A DNA stretch of 64,000 nucleotides from Dokdonella sp. (GTDB lineage: Bacteria; Pseudomonadota; Gammaproteobacteria; Xanthomonadales; Rhodanobacteraceae), in assembly GCF_019634815.1 (NCBI RefSeq), contig NZ_JAHCAP010000011.1, positions 26,855 to 90,854 on the forward strand, read 5' to 3'. Made by a program: the position numbers and the translations under genes. Below the pieces are notes generated by a model. It saw only the letters and a program-made list of their open reading frames with translations, did no database searches and was not told where the DNA came from. Below, one piece after another: positions 42,966 through 51,460 of this stretch. Within the stretch, counting starts at the first letter, position 1, and every line of letters begins with the position of its first letter.

Positions 42966-44506
42966 TCGGCCACCTCGAACTTCTCCTGCCGGTTCGGATG
43001 CACCGAATAGCGCGTGGTCTTGCGCTGGGTGAACAGATCCGACGGGCTGTCACCGCTGCAGCCGTTGCCCCACGAGAAGCCGCAGCCGCCGCGCTCGCCG
43101 AAGGCATCGTTGGCGTACTCGCGATGCGCGGTCGGGATCACGAAGCGATCCTCGTAGTTGGCGATCGCCAGATAACGGTACATGTCCTGCGCCTGCGCGA
43201 CGGTGAGGCCGGCCTGCTCGAGCACCTTGGTATCTTCGACGCCATCGACGTTCATCGCGCGGCGCCAGGCGCGCATCGCCATCATGCGTTCGAGCGCGCG
43301 CACCACCGGCGCCTCGTCACCCGCCGTGAGCAGGTTGGCGAGATAGCGCACCGGGATGCGCAAGGACGCCACATCCGGCAGTTCGCCGTTCATGCCCACG
43401 CGGCCACGCTCGGCCGCCGACTGGATCGGCGACAGTGGCGGCACGTACCACACCATCGGCAGGGTGCGGTATTCCGGATGCAGCGGCAGCGCGAGTTTCC
43501 AGTCGATCGCGAGCTTGTAGGTCGGCGAATTCTTCGCCGCCTCGAGCCAGTTGTCAGGAATGCCTTCCTTGCGCGCCGCCTCGATCACGGCCGGATCGAA
43601 GGGATCGAGGAAGATGTCGAGGTGGGCCTGGTAGAGATCCTTTTCGGACGGCACCGAGGCGGCTTCCTGGATGCGATCGGCGTCATACAGCAGCACACCG
43701 AGATAGCGGATGCGACCGACGCAGGTTTCCGAGCACACGGTCGGCTCGCCCATCTCGATGCGCGGGTAGCAGAAGATGCACTTCTCGGATTTGCCCGACT
43801 TCCAGTTGTAGTAGATCTTCTTGTACGGGCAGGCCGACACGCACATGCGCCAGCCGCGGCATTTGTCCTGGTCGATGAGGACGATGCCGTCTTCCTCGCG
43901 CTTGTAGATCGCGCCCGACGGGCACGCCGAAACGCACGCGGGATTGAGACAGTGCTCGCACAGCCGCGGCAAGTACATCATGAAGGTCTTTTCGAAGGCG
44001 CCGTAGATTTCCTTCTGCACGCCGTCGAAATTCTTGTCCTTGGCGCGCTTCTTGAACTCGGTGCCGAGGATTTCCTCCCAGTTCGGACCCCAATGGATCT
44101 TCTGCATGCGCTCGCCGGAAATCAGCGAGCGCGGCCGCGCGGTCGGCTGGTGCTTGCCTTCAGGCGCCTCGTGCAGGTTCTGGTAGTCGAAATCGAAGGG
44201 CTCGTAGTAGTCGTCGATTTGCGGGAGGTCGGGATTGGCGAAGATCTTGGAGAGCATGCGCCAGCGGCCGCCGGCCTTGGGCAGCAACTTGCCGCCGCGC
44301 GTGCGCACCCAGCCACCGTTCCACTTTTCCTGGTTTTCCCATTCCTTGGGATAACCGACGCCGGGTTTGGTCTCGACGTTGTTGAACCATGCGTATTCGA
44401 CGCCTTCGCGCGAAGTCCACACGTTCTTGCAGGTGATCGAACAGGTGTGGCAGCCGATGCACTTGTCGAGGTTGAGCACCATCGCGATTTGCGCACGAAC
44501 CTTCAT
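42962..44506 (-). CDS. narH: Respiratory nitrate reductase beta subunit
   Basis: A 514-residue iron-sulfur subunit that carries electrons from NarI to NarG. Cysteine motifs are visible: CIGCHTCSITCKNVW at residues 16-30, CEHCLNPACVSACPSGA near 180, CRGWRMCVSACPYKK near 215 (with the Trp that marks the [3Fe-4S] site) and CIFCYPR. Length agrees with E. coli NarH (512). The ATG at 44506 shares one base with the narG stop (TGATG). Confidence 0.97.
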   Translation of the reverse strand: MKVRAQIAMVLNLDKCIGCHTCSITCKNVWTSREGVEYAWFNNVETKPGVGYPKEWENQEKWNGGWVRTRGGKLLPKAGGRWRMLSKIFANPDLPQIDDYYEPFDFDYQNLHEAPEGKHQPTARPRSLISGERMQKIHWGPNWEEILGTEFKKRAKDKNFDGVQKEIYGAFEKTFMMYLPRLCEHCLNPACVSACPSGAIYKREEDGIVLIDQDKCRGWRMCVSACPYKKIYYNWKSGKSEKCIFCYPRIEMGEPTVCSETCVGRIRYLGVLLYDADRIQEAASVPSEKDLYQAHLDIFLDPFDPAVIEAARKEGIPDNWLEAAKNSPTYKLAIDWKLALPLHPEYRTLPMVWYVPPLSPIQSAAERGRVGMNGELPDVASLRIPVRYLANLLTAGDEAPVVRALERMMAMRAWRRAMNVDGVEDTKVLEQAGLTVAQAQDMYRYLAIANYEDRFVIPTAHREYANDAFGERGGCGFSWGNGCSGDSPSDLFTQRKTTRYSVHPNRQEKFEVAE

Positions 44507-47500
44507 CACACCACCTCCTGGGCATTGGCCGGTACCGGCTCGCCATCCAGCCAATCGATCTTCTTCATCTTGCGCACGATCACGAACTCGTCCCGGTTGC
44601 TGCCGACGGTGCCGTAGTAGTTGAAGCCATAGGCAAACTGGGCATAGCCGCCGATCATGTGGGTGGGTTTGAGCACGACGCGGGTCACCGAATTGTGGAT
44701 GCCGCCGCGGGTGCCGGTAATTTCCGATCCGGGCACGTTGATGATGCGTTCCTGGGCGTGATACATCATCGCCATGCCGGCCATCACGCGCTGGCTGACC
44801 ACCGCGCGCGCGGCGATCGCGCCGTTGACGTTGAACAACTCGATCCAGTCGTTGTCCTCGATTCCGGCCTCGCGCGCATCGATCTCGCTGATCCACACGA
44901 TCGGGCCGCCGCGCGAGAGCGTCTGCATGATGAGGTTGTCGGAATAGGTGCTGTGGATGCCCCACTTCTGGTGCGGCGTGATCCAGTTGAGCACGATCTC
45001 CTTGTTGCCGTTGCCACGCTTGTTGTGCAGCGGCTCGATGGTCTTGGTGCTCACCGGTGGCCGGTACTGCATGAAGCCTTCACCGAAGGCGACCATCCAT
45101 TCGTGATCCATGTAGAACTGCTGGCGGCCGGTGACGGTGCGCCACGGAATCAGCTCGTGGACATTGGTGTAGCCGGCGTTGTAGCTGACATGCTCGTCTT
45201 CCAGACCCGACCAGGTCGGGCTGGAGATGATCTTGCGCGGCTGCGCCTGGATGTCGCGGAAGCGGATCGCCTCGTGCTCCTTGCCAACCGCCAGATGGGT
45301 GTGGTCGCGGCCAGTGAACTCACCGAGCGCTTCCCAGGCCTTGACCGCGACGTGACCGTTGGTTTCGGGCGCCAGATGCAGCACGCATTCGGCGGCGTCG
45401 ATCGCGGTGATGATGTTGGGACGTCCCTGACTGACGCCTTCGTCGCGCACGCGGTGGTTGAGGTCGCCGAGGAACTTGACCTCGTCCTTGGTATCCCAGT
45501 TGATGCCCTTGCCGCCATTACCCTGTGCATCGAGCAACGGCCCGAGTGAGGTGAACTTCTTGTACAGGTTCGGGTAGTCGCGCTCGACCACCGCAACGCT
45601 CGGCATCGTGCGTCCCGGAATCGGCTCGCACTGTCCCTTCTTCCAGTCGGTCACGCCCAGCGGCATCGCCAGTTCGCCCGGGGTGTCGTGCAGGGTCGGC
45701 ACCAGCACCACATCCTTCTCGACACCGAGCACGCCCGGCGCCAGCGCGCTCACCGTCCTGGCGATGCCCTTGAAGATGTCCCAGTCGCTGCGTGCTTCCC
45801 ATGCCGGATCCACCGCCTTGGACAAGGGATGGATGAAGGGATGCATGTCCGAGGTGTTGAGATCGTTCTTCTCGTACCAGGTTGCGGTCGGCAGCACGAT
45901 GTCCGAATACAGCGCGGTCGTGCACATGCGGAAATCGAGCGTGACGAGCAGGTCGAGCTTGCCCTCGGGCGCCTGATCGTGCCACTTGATTTCCTCGGGT
46001 TTGATCGCGCCACGCTCGCCCAGGTCCTTGCCCTGCACACCGTGGCGCGTACCGAGCAGGTGACGCAGCATGTACTCGTGCCCCTTGCCCGAGGAACCGA
46101 GCAGGTTCGAGCGCCAGATGAACAGGTTGCGCGGGAAGTTCTTCGGTGCATCCGGATCGGCGTAGGCGAAATCGAGCGTACCGGCCTTGAGCTCGCGCAC
46201 CACGTACTCGGCGGGTTTGATGCCCGCGGCATCGGCGGCCTTGGCGATCTCGAGCGGATTGCGATCGAGCTGCGGCGCGCTCGGCAACCAGCCCATGCGG
46301 ATCGCGCGCAGGTTGAAGTCAGCGTGGCTGCCCGAATACTTGGCCGCATCGGCCAAGGGCGACAGCAATTCATTGACCTCGATCTTCTCGTAGCGCCACT
46401 GGTCGGACATGAAATAGAAGAACGAAGTGCCATTCATGTGCCGCGGCGGCTTGCTCCAGTCCAGGCCAAAGGCCACCGGCAGCCAGCCGGTCTGCGGACG
46501 CAGCTTTTCCTGACCAACGTAATGCGCCCAGCCACCACCGGTCTGGCCGATGCAACCGCACATCATCAGCATGTTGATGAGGCCGCGGTAGTTCATGTCG
46601 TTGTGGTACCAGTGATTCATCGCCGCGCCGACGATGATCATGCTGCGACCACGGGTCTTGGCCGCCGTGTTGGCGAATTCGCGCGCGATCTCGATCACGT
46701 CGGCACGCGGCACGCCGGTGATCTTCTCCTGCCATGCCGGCGTGCCCGGCAGGTTGTCGTCGAAGCTGCGGGCGACATTGTCGCCGCCGAAACCGCGATC
46801 GATGCCGTACTGGGCCAGCATGAGGTCATACACCGTGGCCACCGCCCACTCCTTGCCATCGGCAAGTTTCAGGCGCCGCACCGGCACGTTGCGTGCGAGC
46901 ACGTCGTCGAATTTCGACGCGGTGAAGCTGTCATGCTCGATGCCGCCGAAGTACGGGAAGCTCACCGCCTCGACGCCGTCGTTGCCGTCTTTCAGGCTCA
47001 GGCGCAGGCGCGTGGCGCGTCCCCGGGCGTCCTTTTCCTCGATGTTCCACTTGCCCTTCTCGCCCCATCGGAAACCGACCGAGCCGTTGGGCACGCAGAT
47101 CTGGCCGCTGCCCTCGTCATAGCCGAGGGTTTTCCACTCGGGATTGTTGCTCTCGCCCAGACCACCCAGATCGGAAGCGCGCAGGAAGCGCTCGGGCACG
47201 AGACGTCCGTCGCTGCGTTTTTCCAAGCGAACCAGCATCGGCATGTCGGTGTACTGACGGCAGTAGTCGACGAAATACGGCGCCGGCTTGTCGACATGGA
47301 ATTCCTTGAGGATCACGTGTCCCATCGCGAACGCGAGCGCGGCATCGGTACCCTGCTTGGGATGCATCCAGTGATCGCAGAGCTTGGCGACTTCGGAATA
47401 GTCCGGCGTGATCGCAACGGTCTTGGTGCCGTTGTAACGCGCCTCGGTGAAGAAGTGCGCATCGGGCGTGCGCGTCTGCGGCACGTTGCTGCCCCAGGCG

Positions 47501-48249
47501 ATGAGGTAGCGGCTGTTGTACCAGTCGGCCGATTCGGGCACGTCGGTCTGCTCGCCCCACACCTGCGGCGAAGACGGCGGCAGATCGCAATACCAGTCGT
47601 AGAAGGACAGACAGGCACCGCCGAGCAGCGACAGGTAGCGCGCGCCCGAAGCATAGGAAATCATCGACATCGCCGGAATCGGCGAGAAGCCAATCACGCG
47701 ATCCGGACCGTACTTCTTGACCGTGTAGAGGTTGGAGGCGGCGATGATCTCGTTGGCCTCGTCCCAGCGCACGCGGGCGAAACCGCCCATGCCGCGCTTG
47801 GTCTTGTAGCTTTTCGCCTTGTCGGTGTCCTCGACGATGCTCGCCCAGGCGTCCACCGGTGACTTGCTCTTGCGCGCCTCGCGCCACAGCTTGAGCAAGG
47901 CGCCGCGCACCAACGGGTATTTCACGCGGTTGGCGCTGTACAGGTACCAGGAATAGCTGGCGCCACGCGGGCAGCCACGTGGCTCGTGGTTGGGCAGGTC
48001 CGGGCGCGTGCGCGGATAGTCGGTCTGCTGGGTTTCCCAGGTCACCAGGCCATTCTTGACGTAGATCTTCCAGCTGCACGAGCCGGTGCAGTTCACGCCG
48101 TGGGTGGAGCGCACGATCTTGTCGTACTGCCAGCGCGCACGATAGGCGTTTTCCCATTCACGGCTTTCGGTCTTGGTGAAGCCATGACCATCGGCGAAAG
48201 GCTGCGGATTGCGCTTGAAGAATTGCAAGCGGTCGAGGAAGTAACTCAT
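44506..48249 (-). CDS. narG: Respiratory nitrate reductase alpha subunit
   Basis: A 1247-residue molybdoenzyme that reduces nitrate to nitrite on the cytoplasmic face. The FS0 ligands are in HGVNCTGSCSWKIYV (His plus two Cys) and RGCPRGASYSW, and the molybdenum-ligand Asp is in YCDLPPSSPQVWGEQTDVPE. Length equals E. coli NarG. The N-terminus MSYFLDRLQFFKRN lacks a twin-arginine signal cleavage site, as usual for NarG. The ATG at 48249 has an AGGAGA site. It is the first gene of narG-narH-narJ-narI-parvulin-narK. Upstream lie a terminator (48396-48428) and a class II FNR promoter (48490-48538), so transcription may be attenuated or start closer by. Confidence 0.98.
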   Translation of the reverse strand: MSYFLDRLQFFKRNPQPFADGHGFTKTESREWENAYRARWQYDKIVRSTHGVNCTGSCSWKIYVKNGLVTWETQQTDYPRTRPDLPNHEPRGCPRGASYSWYLYSANRVKYPLVRGALLKLWREARKSKSPVDAWASIVEDTDKAKSYKTKRGMGGFARVRWDEANEIIAASNLYTVKKYGPDRVIGFSPIPAMSMISYASGARYLSLLGGACLSFYDWYCDLPPSSPQVWGEQTDVPESADWYNSRYLIAWGSNVPQTRTPDAHFFTEARYNGTKTVAITPDYSEVAKLCDHWMHPKQGTDAALAFAMGHVILKEFHVDKPAPYFVDYCRQYTDMPMLVRLEKRSDGRLVPERFLRASDLGGLGESNNPEWKTLGYDEGSGQICVPNGSVGFRWGEKGKWNIEEKDARGRATRLRLSLKDGNDGVEAVSFPYFGGIEHDSFTASKFDDVLARNVPVRRLKLADGKEWAVATVYDLMLAQYGIDRGFGGDNVARSFDDNLPGTPAWQEKITGVPRADVIEIAREFANTAAKTRGRSMIIVGAAMNHWYHNDMNYRGLINMLMMCGCIGQTGGGWAHYVGQEKLRPQTGWLPVAFGLDWSKPPRHMNGTSFFYFMSDQWRYEKIEVNELLSPLADAAKYSGSHADFNLRAIRMGWLPSAPQLDRNPLEIAKAADAAGIKPAEYVVRELKAGTLDFAYADPDAPKNFPRNLFIWRSNLLGSSGKGHEYMLRHLLGTRHGVQGKDLGERGAIKPEEIKWHDQAPEGKLDLLVTLDFRMCTTALYSDIVLPTATWYEKNDLNTSDMHPFIHPLSKAVDPAWEARSDWDIFKGIARTVSALAPGVLGVEKDVVLVPTLHDTPGELAMPLGVTDWKKGQCEPIPGRTMPSVAVVERDYPNLYKKFTSLGPLLDAQGNGGKGINWDTKDEVKFLGDLNHRVRDEGVSQGRPNIITAIDAAECVLHLAPETNGHVAVKAWEALGEFTGRDHTHLAVGKEHEAIRFRDIQAQPRKIISSPTWSGLEDEHVSYNAGYTNVHELIPWRTVTGRQQFYMDHEWMVAFGEGFMQYRPPVSTKTIEPLHNKRGNGNKEIVLNWITPHQKWGIHSTYSDNLIMQTLSRGGPIVWISEIDAREAGIEDNDWIELFNVNGAIAARAVVSQRVMAGMAMMYHAQERIINVPGSEITGTRGGIHNSVTRVVLKPTHMIGGYAQFAYGFNYYGTVGSNRDEFVIVRKMKKIDWLDGEPVPANAQEVV

Positions 48250-48395
48250 CCAAACGTCTCCTGGCATACCAAGATTGAAGCCAATGGCGCAATCAGACCG
48301 GCGAACGGGCTGGCCGGCCGCCTGCGGTCTGTGCAAGGGCGTCGCCACCAGGCCGGATTTCCGCACTCAAATGTGTACATGTTCGGTACTGATTC

Positions 48396-48428
48396 AAAAA
48401 AAAACCGCTCGGCGCGAACGCCGAACGG
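48396..48428 (-). terminator. Strong intrinsic terminator with UUCG loop
   Basis: On the minus strand CCGTTCGGCG, loop TTCG, CGCCGAGCGG form a 10-bp stem with one mismatch, directly followed by nine T residues. It would stop transcripts from the molybdenum-cofactor operon and from the FNR promoter at 48490. The narG start is 147 nt further on. Confidence 0.9.
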
Positions 48429-48490
48429 CTGTGTGCTGTCGTGTCAGTCCTTGCGACGTCGATGGAAGACGTCCGCTCACGGCGTTGCTC
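48396..48490 (-). ncRNA. Predicted FNR-dependent small RNA or narG leader, about 95 nt
   Basis: The predicted transcript runs from a G at 48490 to the T tract ending at 48396. Its 5' part folds into a hairpin (arms GACGTC and GACGTC flanked by GC pairs, loop TTCCATC, 48443-48474). A central linker rich in A and C, with no obvious fold (48429-48449), precedes the UUCG-loop terminator. Hairpin, open linker and terminator with a U tail is the usual design of Hfq-binding small RNAs such as FnrS. The alternative is an attenuator in the narG leader. It contains no credible coding sequence. Confidence 0.5.
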
Positions 48491-48538
48491 GCTGGCAGTA
48501 TACGCCGCGGCTCCGGACTCGCGCTTGATTTGGATCAG
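48490..48538 (-). promoter_or_regulatory. Class II FNR-dependent promoter upstream of narG
   Basis: The FNR box CTGATCCAAATCAA (48525-48538, 9 of 10 consensus bases) is centred at 48531.5. After 22 bp comes a -10 hexamer TATACT (48497-48502, 5 of 6), predicting a start at 48490. That puts the box centre at exactly -41.5, the class II activator position. The box overlaps the stop codon of the DUF7009 gene. Confidence 0.75.
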
Positions 48539-48909
48539 CCCCTGTTTTCCCCCGTTGTGGGCTGAGTGCGGCGCGACGCTCCACGCTTGCGTACGCTGTC
48601 GCGCACATCGACCTCGAAACTCACCTGCACGCTGCGCCGTGATCCGATTGGCAAGTTCCATTCGAGCCCGTCCCGGCACGGCAGGCGCGCGACGTAGTCC
48701 GCAAGTTGCTGGCGTGGAATCCGCAGGCACCACGCCGTCGCATCGCCCTGCAGCGCAAGCTCGGCGTCGGCGATTTCGATCCGTTGACAGCAGGCGGCTT
48801 CGTGGCTCAACCAGGTGAGGTTCTCGATCCAGCCTTGATCGAAGAGAGTCGCAAGTTCGGCCTCATCGATGCGCAAGCGCAGCGCCTGGCCCTGCATCTG
48901 GATCTTCAT
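48535..48909 (-). CDS. DUF7009-like protein, last gene of the molybdenum-cofactor operon
   Basis: A 124-residue cytoplasmic protein. The start MKIQMQGQALRLRIDEAELA resembles DUF7009 proteins (MKIRI-x-G-x-SLR pattern), a small uncharacterised family often seen with molybdenum-cofactor or nitrate genes. The C-terminal 20 residues are basic and polar (DSVRKRGASRRTQPTTGENR). The ATG at 48909 overlaps the mobA stop by 4 bp, so it is translated with mobA. Two adjacent cysteines (AACCQR) are the only striking residues. Its function is unknown; the position suggests a part in cofactor handling. Confidence 0.65.
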   Translation of the reverse strand: MKIQMQGQALRLRIDEAELATLFDQGWIENLTWLSHEAACCQRIEIADAELALQGDATAWCLRIPRQQLADYVARLPCRDGLEWNLPIGSRRSVQVSFEVDVRDSVRKRGASRRTQPTTGENRG

Positions 48910-49466
48910 CGCCCATGCTCCTGCCATTGCTCCGGCGTATTGCAATTGATCAAGCGCGCACGCTGCGCATCGGCCAGCGGCAACTGCATGCCTCCGAGTG
49001 CAGCATGCAGCGCGCGCAGCGAACGCTGCGCCGGCGGCAACTCCAGGGCCTGCCGCAGCCACGCGCGGCTGCGATCGTGCAAGCGCAAACGCAACGGCAG
49101 CACGTGGTCGACGAAACAGACGCAGTCCGCGTCGGTCTGCGCCAGACTGCGCAGCAAGGCGACATCCAGCAAGGGCATGTCCACCGGCACCAGGACCAGC
49201 ACACCATCGGCGAGGTGTGCGGCAACGCTGCCGAGTCCACCCAGCGGACCAAGTCCGCCTTTCTCATCGGCGATGCCATCGAAAGCGGGGTAATCACCAC
49301 TGACCACGACACCTTGCGCACCCGCCTCGCGCAATACGCCGCCCATGTGTTCGACCATCGGCCGGCCCTGCCAGTCGAGCAGGGCCTTGTCGCGGCCCAT
49401 GCGCGTGGAACGCCCGCCGGCGAGCACAACGCCGTTCCAGGGCGACTCAGTGCGTGTGTCCGTCAT
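48906..49466 (-). CDS. mobA: Molybdenum cofactor guanylyltransferase MobA
   Basis: A 186-residue nucleotidyltransferase that adds GMP to molybdopterin to form the bis-MGD cofactor needed by NarG. The GTP-binding loop is VVLAGGRSTRMGRDKALL (residues 10-27), the GGLGPLGGLGS loop is near 70, and the metal-binding VPVDMPLL is near 95. The ATG at 49466 lies inside the 3' end of moaE (20-bp overlap). Confidence 0.93.
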   Translation of the reverse strand: MTDTRTESPWNGVVLAGGRSTRMGRDKALLDWQGRPMVEHMGGVLREAGAQGVVVSGDYPAFDGIADEKGGLGPLGGLGSVAAHLADGVLVLVPVDMPLLDVALLRSLAQTDADCVCFVDHVLPLRLRLHDRSRAWLRQALELPPAQRSLRALHAALGGMQLPLADAQRARLINCNTPEQWQEHGR

Positions 49467-49944
49467 GCGCTTGCGGCTGGTCATCGTGATCGGCAACCTC
49501 GCCACACAGCGAGCAACCCTCGCTCCAGACGCTGTCGCCGTCGACGTAATGCTCCTGCTTCCAGATCGGGCTTTCATGCTTGACCGCCTCGATCACCATG
49601 CGGCAGGCGCGAAACGCCTCGTCGCGATGCGGCGTGCCGGCCGCGATCACCACCGCCAGATCGCCGACCGCGAGGCGACCCTTGGCATGGGCGATGTAGA
49701 GCTTGAGGTGCGGGCCGAACTGCGCCTGCGCGCGCGCGGCGATCTGCGCGAAGCCATTGAGCGCAAGCGCATCGAACAGGTCGTAGCTGATGCCGATGAC
49801 CTCGCGGCCGTGGTTGAGGTCGCGCACGCGACCGATGAACACGTCGATGCCACCGAAGGCGGGATCGGAGACGAATTCGATCGCCGCTGCCGGGTCGAGC
49901 CTGTCCTGCGCCGCGTCGACCACCAAAAGATGATGGGGATTCAT
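49447..49944 (-). CDS. moaE: Molybdopterin synthase large subunit MoaE
   Basis: A 165-residue catalytic subunit that, with MoaD, puts two sulfurs into cyclic pyranopterin monophosphate. Visible family features are GGIDVFIGRVRDLNHGREV, AHAKGRLAVGDLAV, and the lysine pair in AVKHESPIWKQEHY. The C-terminus has an unusual His/Asp-rich tail (DHDDQPQAHDGHTH) and a C-x2-C pair (GCSLCGE), perhaps metal-binding. The ATG at 49944 has a GGAGG site. Confidence 0.93.
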   Translation of the reverse strand: MNPHHLLVVDAAQDRLDPAAAIEFVSDPAFGGIDVFIGRVRDLNHGREVIGISYDLFDALALNGFAQIAARAQAQFGPHLKLYIAHAKGRLAVGDLAVVIAAGTPHRDEAFRACRMVIEAVKHESPIWKQEHYVDGDSVWSEGCSLCGEVADHDDQPQAHDGHTH

Positions 49945-49946
49945 GC

Positions 49947-50207
49947 TCAACCTCCACTCACCGGCGGCAACACCGCCACGCGTCCGCCGCCCGGCAGCGC
50001 ATCGCCATCGCGCAGGATGCTGCGCTCGTCAGCCAATGCACACTTGCCGAGCAGGCTCGCACGTGGCGCCGGCCAATGCGACTGCGCATGCGCCAGCAGC
50101 GCCGCCCGCAACTCCGTCACGCCGGCATCGCCCGGCAGATCCAGCTGCAGGCGCGCACCGGGCTCGCATTCGCGCAAGGCACCGAACAGGCTGATCTCGA
50201 TCATCAT
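49947..50207 (-). CDS. moaD: Molybdopterin synthase sulfur carrier MoaD
   Basis: An 86-residue ubiquitin-fold protein ending in VSGG, the Gly-Gly tail that is adenylated and thiocarboxylated. ISLFGALRECEPGARL at the start and LPGGGRVAVLPPVSGG at the end are family patterns. Two adjacent ATG codons (50207 and 50204) follow a GGAG site, and the first overlaps the moeA stop. It is the small partner of MoaE, whose gene follows. Confidence 0.93.
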   Translation of the reverse strand: MMIEISLFGALRECEPGARLQLDLPGDAGVTELRAALLAHAQSHWPAPRASLLGKCALADERSILRDGDALPGGGRVAVLPPVSGG

Positions 50208-51460
50208 CGCAAAGCTCCTTCCAGCGCGGCCGGTTGCAGATGGCCCAATCCGTACACCGCCACCAGGGTTCCCGGCGCGACTTCGCCGGCGTCTTCGTCG
50301 ATCACCACCCAGGCATTGGCCTGCAGCAGCGGCGCGAGCTTGAACGACTCCTGCCCGCCCAGAACCTGCACCGCGAGTTGTCCCTGCGCATCGGCGTGCA
50401 GGCGCGCCTTGAGATGGCGCCGCAGAGCGACCGGCTTGCCTGCCGAGTTCGCGAGCCGCACGCGCAGCGCCCGCTCGTGCACCATGCCCAGCAGCGCGCG
50501 CAGTGCCGGCTCGACGAAGAAGCGCAAGCCCACCACGCTCGACACCGGGTTGCCGGGCAGGCCGAAAAACAGCGCGCCGCCCGCGAGCCGCGCAAGCAGG
50601 ATCGGCTTGCCCGGGCGGATGCGCACCTTGTGGAACAGGATCCGCGCACCCTGCGCGCGCAGCACGTCGGGAATGAAATCGTAGCGTCCCATCGATACTG
50701 CGCCCGTGCTCAGCACGAGATCGGCGCGGCTTGCGAGCACCTCATCCAGCGCTGTCACGAATGCTTGCGCATCGTCACCGACCACCTGCTGCGCGACGAG
50801 CTCCGCGCCGGCTGCGCGCAGGCGCGCACCCAGCAGCGGCCCATTGCTGTTGCGGATCTGGCCCGGTGCCAGGGGCTGGCGCGGATCATCGACGAGTTCG
50901 CGCCCGGTGTTGAGCAGGGCCACACGCGGGCGGCGCACGACGTCGACCTCGGCCACGCCCAGCGCAGCAAGCACGGCCAGGTGCTCGGCGGCGAGACAGG
51001 TGCCCGCATCGATCACGCGCGCGCCGCGCGCGACATCCTCGCCGCGCGCTCGCACGTGTTGGCCCGGCGTCACGTCCGCGCGCAGCGCTATCCGTCGTGG
51101 GCGATCTTCGGCGTCGCGCGCGAGTACTTCGACCTGCTCCACCGGAATCACGCTGTCCATGCCTTCGGGCAGGCAGGCACCGGTCATGATTTCCCAGGCG
51201 CCATCGCGGGCCGCCGCTTGCGCATCGCCCGCCGCGCTCGCACCGAGCACATCCCATTGCGTGCCGACCGCCAGTGGCGCGGTTCCGGCATGCAGCGCAA
51301 AACCATCCATCGCCGAATTGGCGAAGGGCGGCAGGTCTTCGCCGCTGTCGATCGCACTCGCCAGCACGCGCCCCAGCGCCTGCGCCGCGCTGATGCGCTC
51401 GCACGGCAGGCGCGCGCACTGCGCGCGGAGCAGCGCGAGCGCTTCGTCATAGCCGATCAT
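50204..51460 (-). CDS. moeA: Molybdopterin molybdotransferase MoeA
   Basis: A 418-residue enzyme that inserts molybdate into adenylylated molybdopterin. Motifs visible are PPFANSAMDGFALHAG (about 43-58), STGAVSMGRYDF near 255 and FFGLPGNPVSSVVG near 310. It starts MIGYDEALALLRAQ, overlapping the moaCB stop by 4 bp. It is the third gene of the operon. Confidence 0.95.
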   Translation of the reverse strand: MIGYDEALALLRAQCARLPCERISAAQALGRVLASAIDSGEDLPPFANSAMDGFALHAGTAPLAVGTQWDVLGASAAGDAQAAARDGAWEIMTGACLPEGMDSVIPVEQVEVLARDAEDRPRRIALRADVTPGQHVRARGEDVARGARVIDAGTCLAAEHLAVLAALGVAEVDVVRRPRVALLNTGRELVDDPRQPLAPGQIRNSNGPLLGARLRAAGAELVAQQVVGDDAQAFVTALDEVLASRADLVLSTGAVSMGRYDFIPDVLRAQGARILFHKVRIRPGKPILLARLAGGALFFGLPGNPVSSVVGLRFFVEPALRALLGMVHERALRVRLANSAGKPVALRRHLKARLHADAQGQLAVQVLGGQESFKLAPLLQANAWVVIDEDAGEVAPGTLVAVYGLGHLQPAALEGALR

